Counted from the stretch's first letter, positions 1 through 5,900 are shown. The stretch is 6,697 nucleotides of DNA from Synechococcales cyanobacterium 340R_concoct_173_sub (GCA_025354065.1 JANXNM010000483.1:1-6697); one strand, 5' to 3'. Translations and numbers: made by a program. The notes: generated by a model from the letters alone, not told the origin.

Positions 1-1500
1 CGTCTCCCCAAACGAGGAACTTTCGATCGTTTGACGATTTTGACGGAGCCATTCGCCGTAGGGATATTGACGAGCGATCGTCTTTTTCAGATCCCAATTT
101 TTCAAGATGGTCTTGTTCTCCAAATCAAACGCAATCATCTCTCCAGGCCCAAGCCGACCTTTTTCAATAATTTCTGACTCATCCAACGGCACCACGCCAG
201 CTTCCGATCCCACAACAATGTAACCATCACGGGTAATCGCATACCGAGCCGGACGCAAGCCGTTCCGATCGAGGGCAGCACCCACCATTTTGCCATCGGT
301 AAAGGCCAACAGTGCCGGACCATCCCAAGCTTCCTGAAGTCCGCTGTAATAGTCATAGAAATCAGTAATTTCGGGATACTGCAATAGCGCAGGCTGATTT
401 TTATACGCTTCCGGCACCATGATCATCAACGATTCCATGGGACTCCGACCCGCCCGCACCATGACTTCACAAACATTGTCCAAGGTGGCCGAATCGCTGT
501 TAGCCGGATCAACAATCGGCTTTAGTGCTTCAATCTGATCGCCAAAATTTGGATGGGCAAGGCTTGACTCCTTAGCCATAGTCCAATTGATATTACCTAG
601 CAGTGTATTAATTTCACCATTGTGACCCAGCAACCGCATTGGTTGTGCTAGTGGCCATTTTGGAAGAGTATTTGTGCTGAAGCGTCGGTGATAGACGGAG
701 AAGCTACTAATGTAATCGGCGTTCTGCAAATCTAAATAAAATGCTCCCAAGATTTCCGATCGAACCATGCCCTTGTAGACAATGGTGCGGCTAGAGCAAG
801 AACAGAAATAAAACTCGCGGGATTCTATTGCTTTCTCCACCTTTTTACGAGCAATGTAAAGCTGTTGTTCAAGCTCATCACCAGACTTGGAAGATGTGAC
901 GATCGCTTGGACAATGCCGGGAAGGTTCTCTAGAGCTTGACGGCCCAAAACCTGGGGATTGGTCGGAACACTACGCCAGCCAATCCAATCAAACCCTTCT
1001 TGAACGAAGATTTCTTCTACCATTTTTTTTGCAACAGAAGCGATCGTCTCATCCTGTGGCAGAAAAATCATCGCAACGCCCGTATTGGCGGCAGTCAAGC
1101 TTGAGTTCCCGGAGCTTGATCCTGAGGAAGTTGCCCATTGATTCAGTAGGTCCCAAGGCAATCCCAGCATTACCCCAGCGCCATCACCCGAGTCCTGGTC
1201 TGCACTACAACCGCCTCGATGTTCCATGCAGCCTAAGGCAATCAGCGTCTTCTCTACCAAATCATGGGTAGAACGGCCTTGCTGATCGGCGATAAACCCA
1301 ACTCCACAGGCATCTCGTTCTTCCACCAGCCAAAGCTGTCCAGTAAATCCATTGCTCTCTACAGCAAAATTTTCAGAGATTGAAGTCCCGGAAACTGGAT
1401 GTACAGAAAGCAATTGATCCGATGCGGAATAGCGCAGTGTGGAGGATGAATTGTGATCGTTATTGGACTGACTACCCATGACGTGGTTCATTGCGTTCAT
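1..1500 (-). CDS. gltB: Ferredoxin-dependent glutamate synthase (Fd-GOGAT), N-terminal part, 3' end outside window
   Basis: Glutamate synthase takes the amide of glutamine and makes two glutamates with 2-oxoglutarate, completing the GS-GOGAT route of ammonium assimilation. The minus frame is open for 500 codons to the left edge, about a third of the usual ~1,500-residue enzyme, so only the class II glutamine amidotransferase domain is seen. The probable catalytic Cys65 (ERDACGVGF) would become N-terminal after removal of a 64-residue propeptide. Further family motifs are HRGGCSAD (94-101), HRRFSTNT (271-278), GHNGEIN (292-298), EAWDGPALLAF (390-400) and DRNGLRPARY (411-420). The MEHRGGCSADQDSGDGAG wording matches the ferredoxin-type enzyme (also called glsF or gltS in cyanobacteria) better than the NADH type, but the FMN/Fe-S region that would decide is missing. 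The ATG at 1500 has no clear Shine-Dalgarno; in-frame ATGs at 1491 and 1479 are alternatives. A serine-rich stretch lies at 125-134. Confidence 0.95.
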   Translation of the reverse strand, partial: MNAMNHVMGSQSNNDHNSSSTLRYSASDQLLSVHPVSGTSISENFAVESNGFTGQLWLVEERDACGVGFIADQQGRSTHDLVEKTLIALGCMEHRGGCSADQDSGDGAGVMLGLPWDLLNQWATSSGSSSGNSSLTAANTGVAMIFLPQDETIASVAKKMVEEIFVQEGFDWIGWRSVPTNPQVLGRQALENLPGIVQAIVTSSKSGDELEQQLYIARKKVEKAIESREFYFCSCSSRTIVYKGMVRSEILGAFYLDLQNADYISSFSVYHRRFSTNTLPKWPLAQPMRLLGHNGEINTLLGNINWTMAKESSLAHPNFGDQIEALKPIVDPANSDSATLDNVCEVMVRAGRSPMESLMIMVPEAYKNQPALLQYPEITDFYDYYSGLQEAWDGPALLAFTDGKMVGAALDRNGLRPARYAITRDGYIVVGSEAGVVPLDESEIIEKGRLGPGEMIAFDLENKTILKNWDLKKTIARQYPYGEWLRQNRQTIESSSFGET

Positions 1501-1561
1501 TTCTGAGAGAATTTGGACTGAAAATTCAGATGATGGAGAATTAGTCCATCACAGTAATGTG

Positions 1562-1575
1562 CCTAAAATGTTAGG
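1562..1575. repeat. Short dyad CCTAA-N4-TTAGG
   Basis: Five-base arms CCTAA and TTAGG flank AATG. The site lies just downstream of the predicted glutamate synthase transcription start, in its leader. Its half-site matches the CCTAAA hexamer repeated through this intergenic region. Chance is possible at this arm length. Confidence 0.4.
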
Positions 1576-1608
1576 ACTTGGTGTGATGCAGAGACAGGAC
1601 CGATCCAA

Positions 1609-1637
1609 AGAATAGGGTGCTAGCTCAAAACTAGCAA
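1609..1637 (-). promoter_or_regulatory. Possible sigma70-type promoter of the glutamate synthase gene
   Basis: Read on the minus strand, TTGCTA (1637-1632) and TATTCT (1614-1609) are separated by exactly 17 bp, each matching four of six consensus bases. Transcription would start near 1602, giving a leader of roughly 100 nt. The match is modest, and the 19-bp dyad at 1618-1636 lies across the spacer and most of the -35 box, so a bound repressor there could block polymerase. This is inferred from sequence alone. Confidence 0.35.
1618..1636. repeat. Inverted repeat TGCTAG-N7-CTAGCA over the predicted glutamate synthase promoter
   Basis: Perfect six-base arms, TGCTAG (1618-1623) and CTAGCA (1631-1636), flank CTCAAAA. 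The centre-to-centre spacing of about 13 bp, and the position between the putative -10 and -35 boxes, suit an operator for a dimeric regulator. No family consensus was recognised. Confidence 0.45.
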
Positions 1638-1645
1638 GCATCAAC

Positions 1646-1657
1646 ATTTCCGGAAAT
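1646..1657. repeat. Perfect 12-bp palindrome ATTTCCGGAAAT
   Basis: A perfect uninterrupted palindrome that sits about nine bases upstream of the predicted -35 box of the glutamate synthase gene. It is followed by a CGG and a run of seven T. A DNA-binding site is possible, but no regulator is recognised. Confidence 0.4.
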
Positions 1658-1727
1658 CGGTTTTTTTCGGGTAGATTAGTCTGTGTCGGCGAATTATTTG
1701 CAAATCAAACCGCGTTCAGTAACCCAA

Positions 1728-1746
1728 TTTAGGACAAACTCCTAAA
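1728..1746. repeat. Inverted repeat TTTAGGA-N5-TCCTAAA
   Basis: Perfect seven-base arms, 1728-1734 and 1740-1746, separated by CAAAC. This is the strongest dyad of the divergent region and combines two of its six CCTAAA hexamers. It lies roughly midway between the two start codons, so it could act on either gene. Confidence 0.5.
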
Positions 1747-1982
1747 GTTAAGGTCTAATCCTAGAGAAACCGAATCTGCATCGATCGAAACTGCATAGAG
1801 TAGGGAATTCTATAGAAATTATCAGCTTCTGACAATCCCTAAATTATAACGTCCCTAAAATATTATGCGACTTCCCCTTGATTCATTCCGGCAGCTTATG
1901 CTTTTTATTGGATCATTTCAGTGCTTTACGAGCATTTTAGGCAGTCAATCCACACTCAAGTCATTAATATTTAATCCATACT

Positions 1983-3908
1983 ATGGCAAATCTGATGGTA
2001 ATTAGATCAGTCTTGGTTCCAATGGGCGTTCTGATGAGCTTTCCAACGATCGCCTCAGTCGATCCATCTCTTGCCCCTCTATCTGTACCCGTTTCTCCAT
2101 CCGTCCCCATCGGTTCTGTTCCTCGGCCTTCTATTCCTGTCCGTCTCTCTTTTCCTATCCGTCAGAATCTGTCTTCGGTATTGCAACCGCAAATCTTGCT
2201 TAACAATCAAATTCATAATCTGCCATGGATCCAGTGGCAAACTGAAAAAGGATTACGCATTGGGGTTGCGGACGGGGCGATGCGCCAGATTTTCGGCGTT
2301 GATTTTTTAAGTACCAACGATGCCACTCAACAACCGATCGCTTGGTTCAGTGACGATCGTCCGACTGCCGTATTGCCCGTAAAATTTATTTCCCCCGATC
2401 GTTACCTAGATATTACAGATTGGGCCAAATCGCTAGGTTGGCAACTGAAACCCGAAGCCCAACAGCTCACCATTACGACTCCCACTAGCACTTTAACTCA
2501 ACTCTTTCAAGGCTCTCAGAGCCAGATGAGTAAAATGGGCCAAATGGGTAAACAGGTTCCACTGATTCCATCTGGAACTTCTCCTGCGCTAGAGCTTCCT
2601 GGAACCGATCGAATCGTGTTAGAACTCGATCAACCCACTCTGTTTCAAGTTGATCCTCGGAGTCAAGATTGGACCTTGCGTCTAAATAGTCAGATCAATC
2701 CTGCCACGCTAGCCCTATTTAAACCCAAACCCAGCCAGAAAATAGCCTCTCTTTCTCTTCAAACAGAGGGAACTCAAAGCGTTCTAAAACTAGGGATTCC
2801 TCTAACGACTCGCCCAGTCGTCACAACCCTGTTAAACCCGCCGCGCATTGTCATTGATGTTGGCATTGCATCACCCCGCACCCAAAGTATTCTCTGGCAG
2901 CCTGGAATTAAGTGGCAGCAACAGTTGTTGACGATTGGGAACCAGTCTTTTACGGTCATCTCCTTTGAAATTAGCCCCAAAACTCCAGGACTAATGCTGC
3001 GGCCAATTCTGCCCAATTCTGTGGAACTGGCTGGGATTTCACCTTTAATCCAAACCGCTCAACAGGCGAAGAGCGTCTTAGCAATGAATGGAGGATTTTT
3101 CAACCGAATCAATCAACTGCCGTTAGGGCTTATCAAAGTTGATGGTCAGGTCAAATCGGGACCCATTCTCAACCGAGGTGTGATGGCTTGGGATCAGGCG
3201 GGAGCATTTGAATTCGATCGATACAGCCTTCAGGAAACCGTCATAATAGGGTCACAATCTTTCCCCCTGACCTCCTTAAATAGTGCCTACGTCCAAGCCG
3301 GAATCGCCCGCTATACAAGCGCTTGGGGCAACAGCTACAGCACTCTTTCCGACAATGAAATCGTTATGGAAATCGTAGCCGATCGCATCACCACTCAAAC
3401 TCCAGTCCCGACATCAGGAACCCCTATTTCGATTCCACCCAATGGCTACCTACTGACCTTCCGTTCCAACAAAACCGCCGCTACCACAGTGACTCTTGGA
3501 GCGACTGTCAGCCTAGCCGTAGTGTCGAGTAATCCTCGCATTGCAGCATTTCCCTATGCTCTCGGCGGTGGCCCGTTGCTGATCAAAGATCGGCAAGTAG
3601 TTCTAGATGCAGCAGCAGAAAAATTCAGCCCTGCATTCATTCGAGAACGGGCGGCTCGGAGTGCGGTCGGACGGACTAATACGGGCAATCTTCTTCTAGT
3701 TACGGTCCATCCAGCGATCGGGCGGGGCGGGGCGACGTTGCTGGACATGGCCCAAATTATGCAGCAGCTTGGGGCGATCGATGCGCTGAATTTTGATGGC
3801 GGTAGTTCAACCACTCTTTATCTGGGAGGAACAGGTGGTCAAATTCTCGATCGTCCCTCACGTAGCAGTGCTCGGGTCCACAATGCGATCGGAATATTTA
3901 AAGAGTGA
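1983..3908 (+). CDS. Exported phosphodiester glycosidase (NAGPA-domain) family protein
   Basis: This 641-residue protein ends in a domain of the family of mammalian GlcNAc-1-phosphodiester alpha-N-acetylglucosaminidase (NAGPA; bacterial 'phosphodiester glycosidase'). Its hallmarks run from about 320 to 640: AMNGGFF (367-373), GGGPLL (528-533), RSAVGRT (559-565) and NFDGGSST (603-610). The N-terminus has Arg8 and a hydrophobic stretch (9-20) with a plausible cleavage site at TIA/S (22-25), so export is likely. Residues 27-60 are Pro/Ser-rich, like a linker. Residues ~70-170 resemble the small beta-domain of copper amine oxidase N-terminal/stalk type, and ~205-295 look like an AMIN-type beta-sandwich; both are weak calls. 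A TAA at 1965-1967 stops upstream extension. The ATG at 1983 lacks a clear Shine-Dalgarno, and the ATG at 1995 is an alternative. The substrate is unknown; a cell-surface or periplasmic sugar-phosphodiester is inferred. Confidence 0.88.
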   Translation: MANLMVIRSVLVPMGVLMSFPTIASVDPSLAPLSVPVSPSVPIGSVPRPSIPVRLSFPIRQNLSSVLQPQILLNNQIHNLPWIQWQTEKGLRIGVADGAMRQIFGVDFLSTNDATQQPIAWFSDDRPTAVLPVKFISPDRYLDITDWAKSLGWQLKPEAQQLTITTPTSTLTQLFQGSQSQMSKMGQMGKQVPLIPSGTSPALELPGTDRIVLELDQPTLFQVDPRSQDWTLRLNSQINPATLALFKPKPSQKIASLSLQTEGTQSVLKLGIPLTTRPVVTTLLNPPRIVIDVGIASPRTQSILWQPGIKWQQQLLTIGNQSFTVISFEISPKTPGLMLRPILPNSVELAGISPLIQTAQQAKSVLAMNGGFFNRINQLPLGLIKVDGQVKSGPILNRGVMAWDQAGAFEFDRYSLQETVIIGSQSFPLTSLNSAYVQAGIARYTSAWGNSYSTLSDNEIVMEIVADRITTQTPVPTSGTPISIPPNGYLLTFRSNKTAATTVTLGATVSLAVVSSNPRIAAFPYALGGGPLLIKDRQVVLDAAAEKFSPAFIRERAARSAVGRTNTGNLLLVTVHPAIGRGGATLLDMAQIMQQLGAIDALNFDGGSSTTLYLGGTGGQILDRPSRSSARVHNAIGIFKE

Positions 3909-4037
3909 TCTACCCCAAGTTCATGTCAAACTTTTCACATCCATCGGTCATTGAATGAAAGTTCTATAAACCTCCGAGGAATGACATAGGCAGAGACAAG
4001 TCTGGTCTGATAGGTTGTGATTGAACTGGTGATCGAC

Positions 4038-4081
4038 AAACCTAGTGGATTTCCCATGCCATAAGCCGCACTCCTAGGTTT
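4038..4081 (+). repeat. Inverted repeat AAACCTAG / CTAGGTTT, possible weak terminator
   Basis: Perfect eight-base arms enclose a 28-nt loop. The right arm runs into two further T residues, then ATAG. It could end the glycosidase transcript or form part of the cupin leader, but the long loop and short T tract make termination uncertain. Its right arm overlaps the end of the inverted copy of TTCTATAAA, so the two pairings compete. Confidence 0.35.
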
Positions 4082-4103
4082 TTATAGAAATGAATCCACA
4101 CCT

Positions 4104-4124
4104 AAGTCCAATTCTGAAGGACTT
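4104..4124 (+). repeat. Small hairpin in the cupin leader
   Basis: AAGTCC and GGACTT form a six-base-pair stem around a nine-base loop, followed by TTGAAC. It ends 14 bases before the Shine-Dalgarno of the cupin gene. It may affect translation or mRNA stability, or be chance. Confidence 0.35.
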
Positions 4125-4138
4125 TTGAACAATATTAC

Positions 4139-4143
4139 AGGAG
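4139..4143 (+). promoter_or_regulatory. Shine-Dalgarno of the cupin gene
   Basis: AGGAG ends nine bases before the ATG at 4153, a good ribosome binding site that supports this start codon. Confidence 0.75.
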
Positions 4144-4152
4144 ATAAATACC

Positions 4153-4575
4153 ATGGCTCAAATTCAAGAAATTTCACAAGCACCGACCCTCACCCTCACG
4201 CCGAACGCCTTTAAAGGAGTCGCGGCCACCGAACTTCGGCCTTGGGGTTCCTTCACTATTTTAGAGGAAGGTCGCGGCTACAAAATCAAACGTATTGAGG
4301 TCAAAGCTGGCCATCGTCTGAGCTTACAGATGCACCATCACCGCAGCGAACATTGGATCGTCGTTGCTGGAACTGCCCGAGTTTGGTGTGGGGAAGTCGA
4401 GCAGATTTTGAGCGTAAATCAGTCTACCTATGTCCCGCAATGCACCACTCACCGCCTAGAAAATCCCGGTGTGATTCCGCTAATATTAATCGAAGTCCAG
4501 AATGGTGAATACTTGGGCGAAGACGATATCGTTCGCTTCCAAGATGATTATGCTCGGGTAAGTACCTCGAACTAG
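4153..4575 (+). CDS. Stand-alone cupin, type II phosphomannose isomerase C-terminal domain
   Basis: The 140-residue product is a single cupin barrel matching the C-terminal domain of bifunctional ManC-type mannose-1-phosphate guanylyltransferase/mannose-6-phosphate isomerase. That domain interconverts mannose-6-phosphate and fructose-6-phosphate, feeding GDP-mannose synthesis. RPWGSF (29-34) and YKIKRIEV (43-50) lead into the first cupin motif QMHHHRSEHW (59-68), whose His61-63 and Glu66 are candidate metal ligands. The second motif has His100 with ENPG (103-106), and the family ending EDDIVRFQDDYARV (123-136) is intact. The nucleotidyltransferase domain is absent, and at 140 residues the barrel is complete, so this looks like a natural single-domain form, not a fragment. 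Isomerase activity is inferred; another small-molecule cupin role is possible. A terminator follows closely, so it is probably its own transcription unit. Confidence 0.9.
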   Translation: MAQIQEISQAPTLTLTPNAFKGVAATELRPWGSFTILEEGRGYKIKRIEVKAGHRLSLQMHHHRSEHWIVVAGTARVWCGEVEQILSVNQSTYVPQCTTHRLENPGVIPLILIEVQNGEYLGEDDIVRFQDDYARVSTSN

Positions 4576-4615
4576 AGATGCATTTTTAACTTTCACAATT
4601 ATTAATGTGAGATTG

Positions 4616-4650
4616 GACCGTCTAAAGCGCTTTAGACGGTCTTTGTTTTG
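4616..4650 (+). terminator. Rho-independent terminator after the cupin gene
   Basis: A perfect 26-bp palindrome at 4616-4641 has 13-base arms; the left arm is GACCGTCTAAAGC. It is followed by TTTGTTTTG. In RNA the central bases open into a short loop, leaving about 11 pairs. Placed 40 bases after the cupin stop, it should end that transcript and separate it from the Fe-S gene. Confidence 0.88.
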
Positions 4651-4703
4651 TGGACATCATGATAAAACTAATCCATTAGAACTTTATTCTCTTTTAAGAT
4701 TTT

Positions 4704-5033
4704 ATGATTCAGTTTACGCCCGCTGCCCTGACGGAGGTCGATCGTCTCCGCCATCGCCAAGCGATTCCTCAAGATTATTTCCGAATTCAAATTCAAGCTG
4801 GAGGCTGCTTAGGACTCTTTTATCGACTAGGCTTTGTCCATGAGCCTGCTCAAGATGACTATGTGATGCAAGGTAGGATTGCGATCGCCTGTGAAGATCT
4901 GGAGATGTTACAGGGGTTGTCTGTAGATTATGCCGAAGACCTGATGGGCGGTAATTTTAGGTTTGAAAATTCCCAAGCTTCGAGCATTTGTGGCTGTGGC
5001 AGCTCGTTTTCACCCGTTGTACGATCGCAGTAG
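4704..5033 (+). CDS. A-type iron-sulfur carrier protein (IscA/SufA/ErpA family)
   Basis: This 109-residue protein is of the A-type carrier family, which binds Fe-S clusters or iron and passes them to apo-proteins in the cytosol. All three signature cysteines are present: Cys35 in GGCLGLFY (33-40), and Cys96 and Cys98 in SSICGCGSSF (93-102). FRFENSQASSICGCG matches the conserved C-terminal region. Length is typical, and an extra Cys63 is unlikely to be a conserved ligand. The gene starts 54 bases after the upstream terminator, so it needs its own promoter, which I could not place. The Shine-Dalgarno is weak (AAGA at 4697-4700 at best). No terminator is visible after it, so read-through into rpsL is possible. 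I do not assign a specific name among iscA, sufA and erpA. Confidence 0.92.
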   Translation: MIQFTPAALTEVDRLRHRQAIPQDYFRIQIQAGGCLGLFYRLGFVHEPAQDDYVMQGRIAIACEDLEMLQGLSVDYAEDLMGGNFRFENSQASSICGCGSSFSPVVRSQ

Positions 5034-5066
5034 AACCGTGAGCCGAAAATCAAATCTCTAAATAAA

Positions 5067-5096
5067 TTGACAGGATTCACTTAGCCTTGGTAATAT
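5067..5096 (+). promoter_or_regulatory. Promoter of the str operon (rpsL)
   Basis: TTGACA (5067-5072) is a perfect -35 box, followed after 18 bp by TAATAT (5091-5096), preceded by TG at 5088-5089 as in an extended -10. A start near 5103 would give a leader of about 40 nt before rpsL. This is the best promoter in the window and suits strong expression of ribosomal protein genes. Confidence 0.75.
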
Positions 5097-5142
5097 CAGT
5101 GGTCGTTAAAGTTTGGAATTAGCCTACATTTAAGGCAATAAG

Positions 5143-5538
5143 ATGCCCACAATTCAGCAACTTATTCGAGATGAGCGCAACCGCGCCAGCAAGAAAACAA
5201 AGTCCCCTGCGCTCAAGGCTTGTCCTCAGCGTCGTGGTGTCTGTACTCGTGTGTACACAACAACTCCGAAAAAACCTAACTCTGCGCTCCGCAAGGTCGC
5301 ACGGGTACGTCTAACATCTGGGTTTGAAGTCACCGCTTACATTCCCGGTATCGGTCATAACCTGCAAGAACACTCTGTCGTGATGATTCGCGGTGGTCGT
5401 GTAAAAGACTTGCCGGGTGTGCGATATCACATCATTCGCGGAACCCTTGACACTGCTGGTGTTAAAGACCGTAAGCAAAGTCGTTCCAAGTATGGAGCGA
5501 AGCGTCCGAAAGCTGGTGCAGCTACGGGCAAGAAGTAA
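5143..5538 (+). CDS. rpsL: 30S ribosomal protein S12
   Basis: S12 lies at the decoding centre of the small subunit and helps control the accuracy of codon reading. The 131-residue sequence is canonical from [18 protein letters not shown] to [16 protein letters not shown]; the lysine-ended tail is a few residues longer than the E. coli protein. [17 protein letters not shown] (41-57) carries Lys43 and Lys44, and [12 protein letters not shown] carries Lys88 and Asp89. These are the wild-type residues at positions where changes are known to give streptomycin resistance in other bacteria. TAAGG (5131-5135), seven bases before the ATG, is the ribosome binding site. It is the first gene of the str operon and has a strong promoter directly upstream. 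Confidence 0.98.
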   Translation: MPTIQQLIRDERNRASKKTKSPALKACPQRRGVCTRVYTTTPKKPNSALRKVARVRLTSGFEVTAYIPGIGHNLQEHSVVMIRGGRVKDLPGVRYHIIRGTLDTAGVKDRKQSRSKYGAKRPKAGAATGKK

Positions 5539-5720
5539 TTCATGAATGCAGAATTGTCTAAAGGAAAATCCTATAGGCAATCTGGCAGACGTGAATCCCA
5601 TTTTTGGACTTCATGTCAATAGATCACCTCGCCAACCCAATTAAAGAGAAAGACCTAAAGAGTTGTCGGTTCTTTTTTCTCAAGGTTTCAAGATGTTTCA
5701 GTTCTCACCCTGATGTCATC

Positions 5721-5809
5721 TGCTAGGTCAGGCCACAAGGATTCTGAGTTTCATGAAGGGATTTGTGCTGAATTCCGAAACCAATCTTTGAGGTTGAGAG
5801 AACCTAGCA
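5721..5809 (+). repeat. Long-range inverted repeat TGCTAGGT / ACCTAGCA followed by T6
   Basis: Perfect eight-base arms at 5721-5728 and 5802-5809 enclose 73 bases and are followed directly by six T (5810-5815), as in a terminator. The right arm overlaps the right arm of the AGGTT/AACCT hairpin, so only one of the two can form at a time. That is an attenuator-like arrangement before rpsG. Confidence 0.4.
5791..5805 (+). repeat. Local hairpin AGGTT-GAGAG-AACCT
   Basis: Five-base arms flank a five-base loop. The hairpin uses the ACCT that the long-range pairing needs, so it could act as the competing structure. It is short and its stability alone is modest. Confidence 0.35.
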
Positions 5810-5888
5810 TTTTTTGCGCTAAGGCAGTGTCGTGCTGCAAATTGCAAAATGGCCGCTGTTTCTTTCCGCTCTAGATATCTCAACTCTG

Positions 5889-5894
5889 AAAGGA
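5889..5894 (+). promoter_or_regulatory. Shine-Dalgarno that fixes the rpsG start
   Basis: AAAGGA lies six bases before the ATG at 5901. It supports this start over the in-frame GTG at 5832, which has no such site and would add 23 residues foreign to S7. Confidence 0.8.
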
Positions 5895-5900
5895 TTCAAT

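Larger units (their letters stand above)
1501..1982. other. Divergent intergenic region between glutamate synthase and the glycosidase gene
   Basis: No credible reading frame or RNA gene is visible in these 482 bases, which must carry the promoters of both flanking divergent genes. The region contains several short dyads (annotated separately) and six copies of the hexamer CCTAAA or its complement: 1562-1567, 1728-1733 (complement), 1741-1746, 1838-1843, 1854-1859 and 1936-1941 (complement). Two of these sit in an imperfect tandem repeat, TCCCTAAATTATAACG (1836-1851) followed by a similar unit from 1852. No GTA-N8-TAC NtcA box was found by eye. The closest, GTA-N8-TAG at 1719-1732, misses one base. 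Confidence 0.8.
3909..4152. other. Spacer between glycosidase and cupin genes, with inverted repeats
   Basis: These 244 bases hold no reading frame worth calling. TTCTATAAA (3962-3970) reappears inverted at 4081-4089, AAACCTAG (4038-4045) pairs with CTAGGTTT (4074-4081), and AAGTCC (4104-4109) pairs with GGACTT (4119-4124). No canonical terminator follows the glycosidase stop codon. The cupin promoter probably lies here but could not be placed. Confidence 0.65.
5539..5900 (+). other. Long rpsL-rpsG intercistronic region, probably structured RNA
   Basis: These 362 bases hold no supported gene. Visible elements are a T6 run with a possible imperfect stem before it (GAGAAAGACC near 5647-5656 and GGTTCTTTTTTC from 5668), the long-range pair TGCTAGGT / ACCTAGCA (5721-5728 with 5802-5809), the local hairpin AGGTT / AACCT (5791-5805), and a second T6 run at 5810-5815. 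In E. coli, S7 represses its own synthesis by binding the rpsL-rpsG spacer. An equivalent role here is inference. Confidence 0.6.

Noticed and set aside
1029..1271. Plus-strand open frame of 80 codons inside the glutamate synthase gene
   Set aside because: It lies wholly within the conserved amidotransferase coding region on the other strand and resembles nothing known.
1719..1732. NtcA box upstream of glutamate synthase (GTA-N8-TAG)
   Set aside because: It lacks the last base of the GTA-N8-TAC consensus and has no suitably spaced -10 box, so I do not call it.
3554..3814. Minus-strand frame of 86 codons inside the glycosidase gene
   Set aside because: It lies opposite the conserved NAGPA motifs, which explain the open frame; Ala/Arg-rich composition is typical of a shadow frame.
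4607..4843. 78-codon frame spanning the terminator and the start of the Fe-S carrier gene
   Set aside because: It runs through the terminator palindrome and out of frame through the conserved Fe-S carrier gene.
5572..5579. Palindrome CCTATAGG as an operator after rpsL
   Set aside because: Eight bases of self-complementarity with no further symmetry or promoter nearby is too short to support a call.
5311..5601. Minus-strand frame of 96 codons overlapping rpsL
   Set aside because: It is antisense to conserved S12 sequence, with no ribosome binding site or recognisable product.
5832..5900. N-terminal extension of rpsG from the GTG at 5832
   Set aside because: The 23 extra residues do not resemble S7, the GTG has no ribosome binding site, and the ATG at 5901 has AAAGGA upstream and gives the standard 156-residue length.
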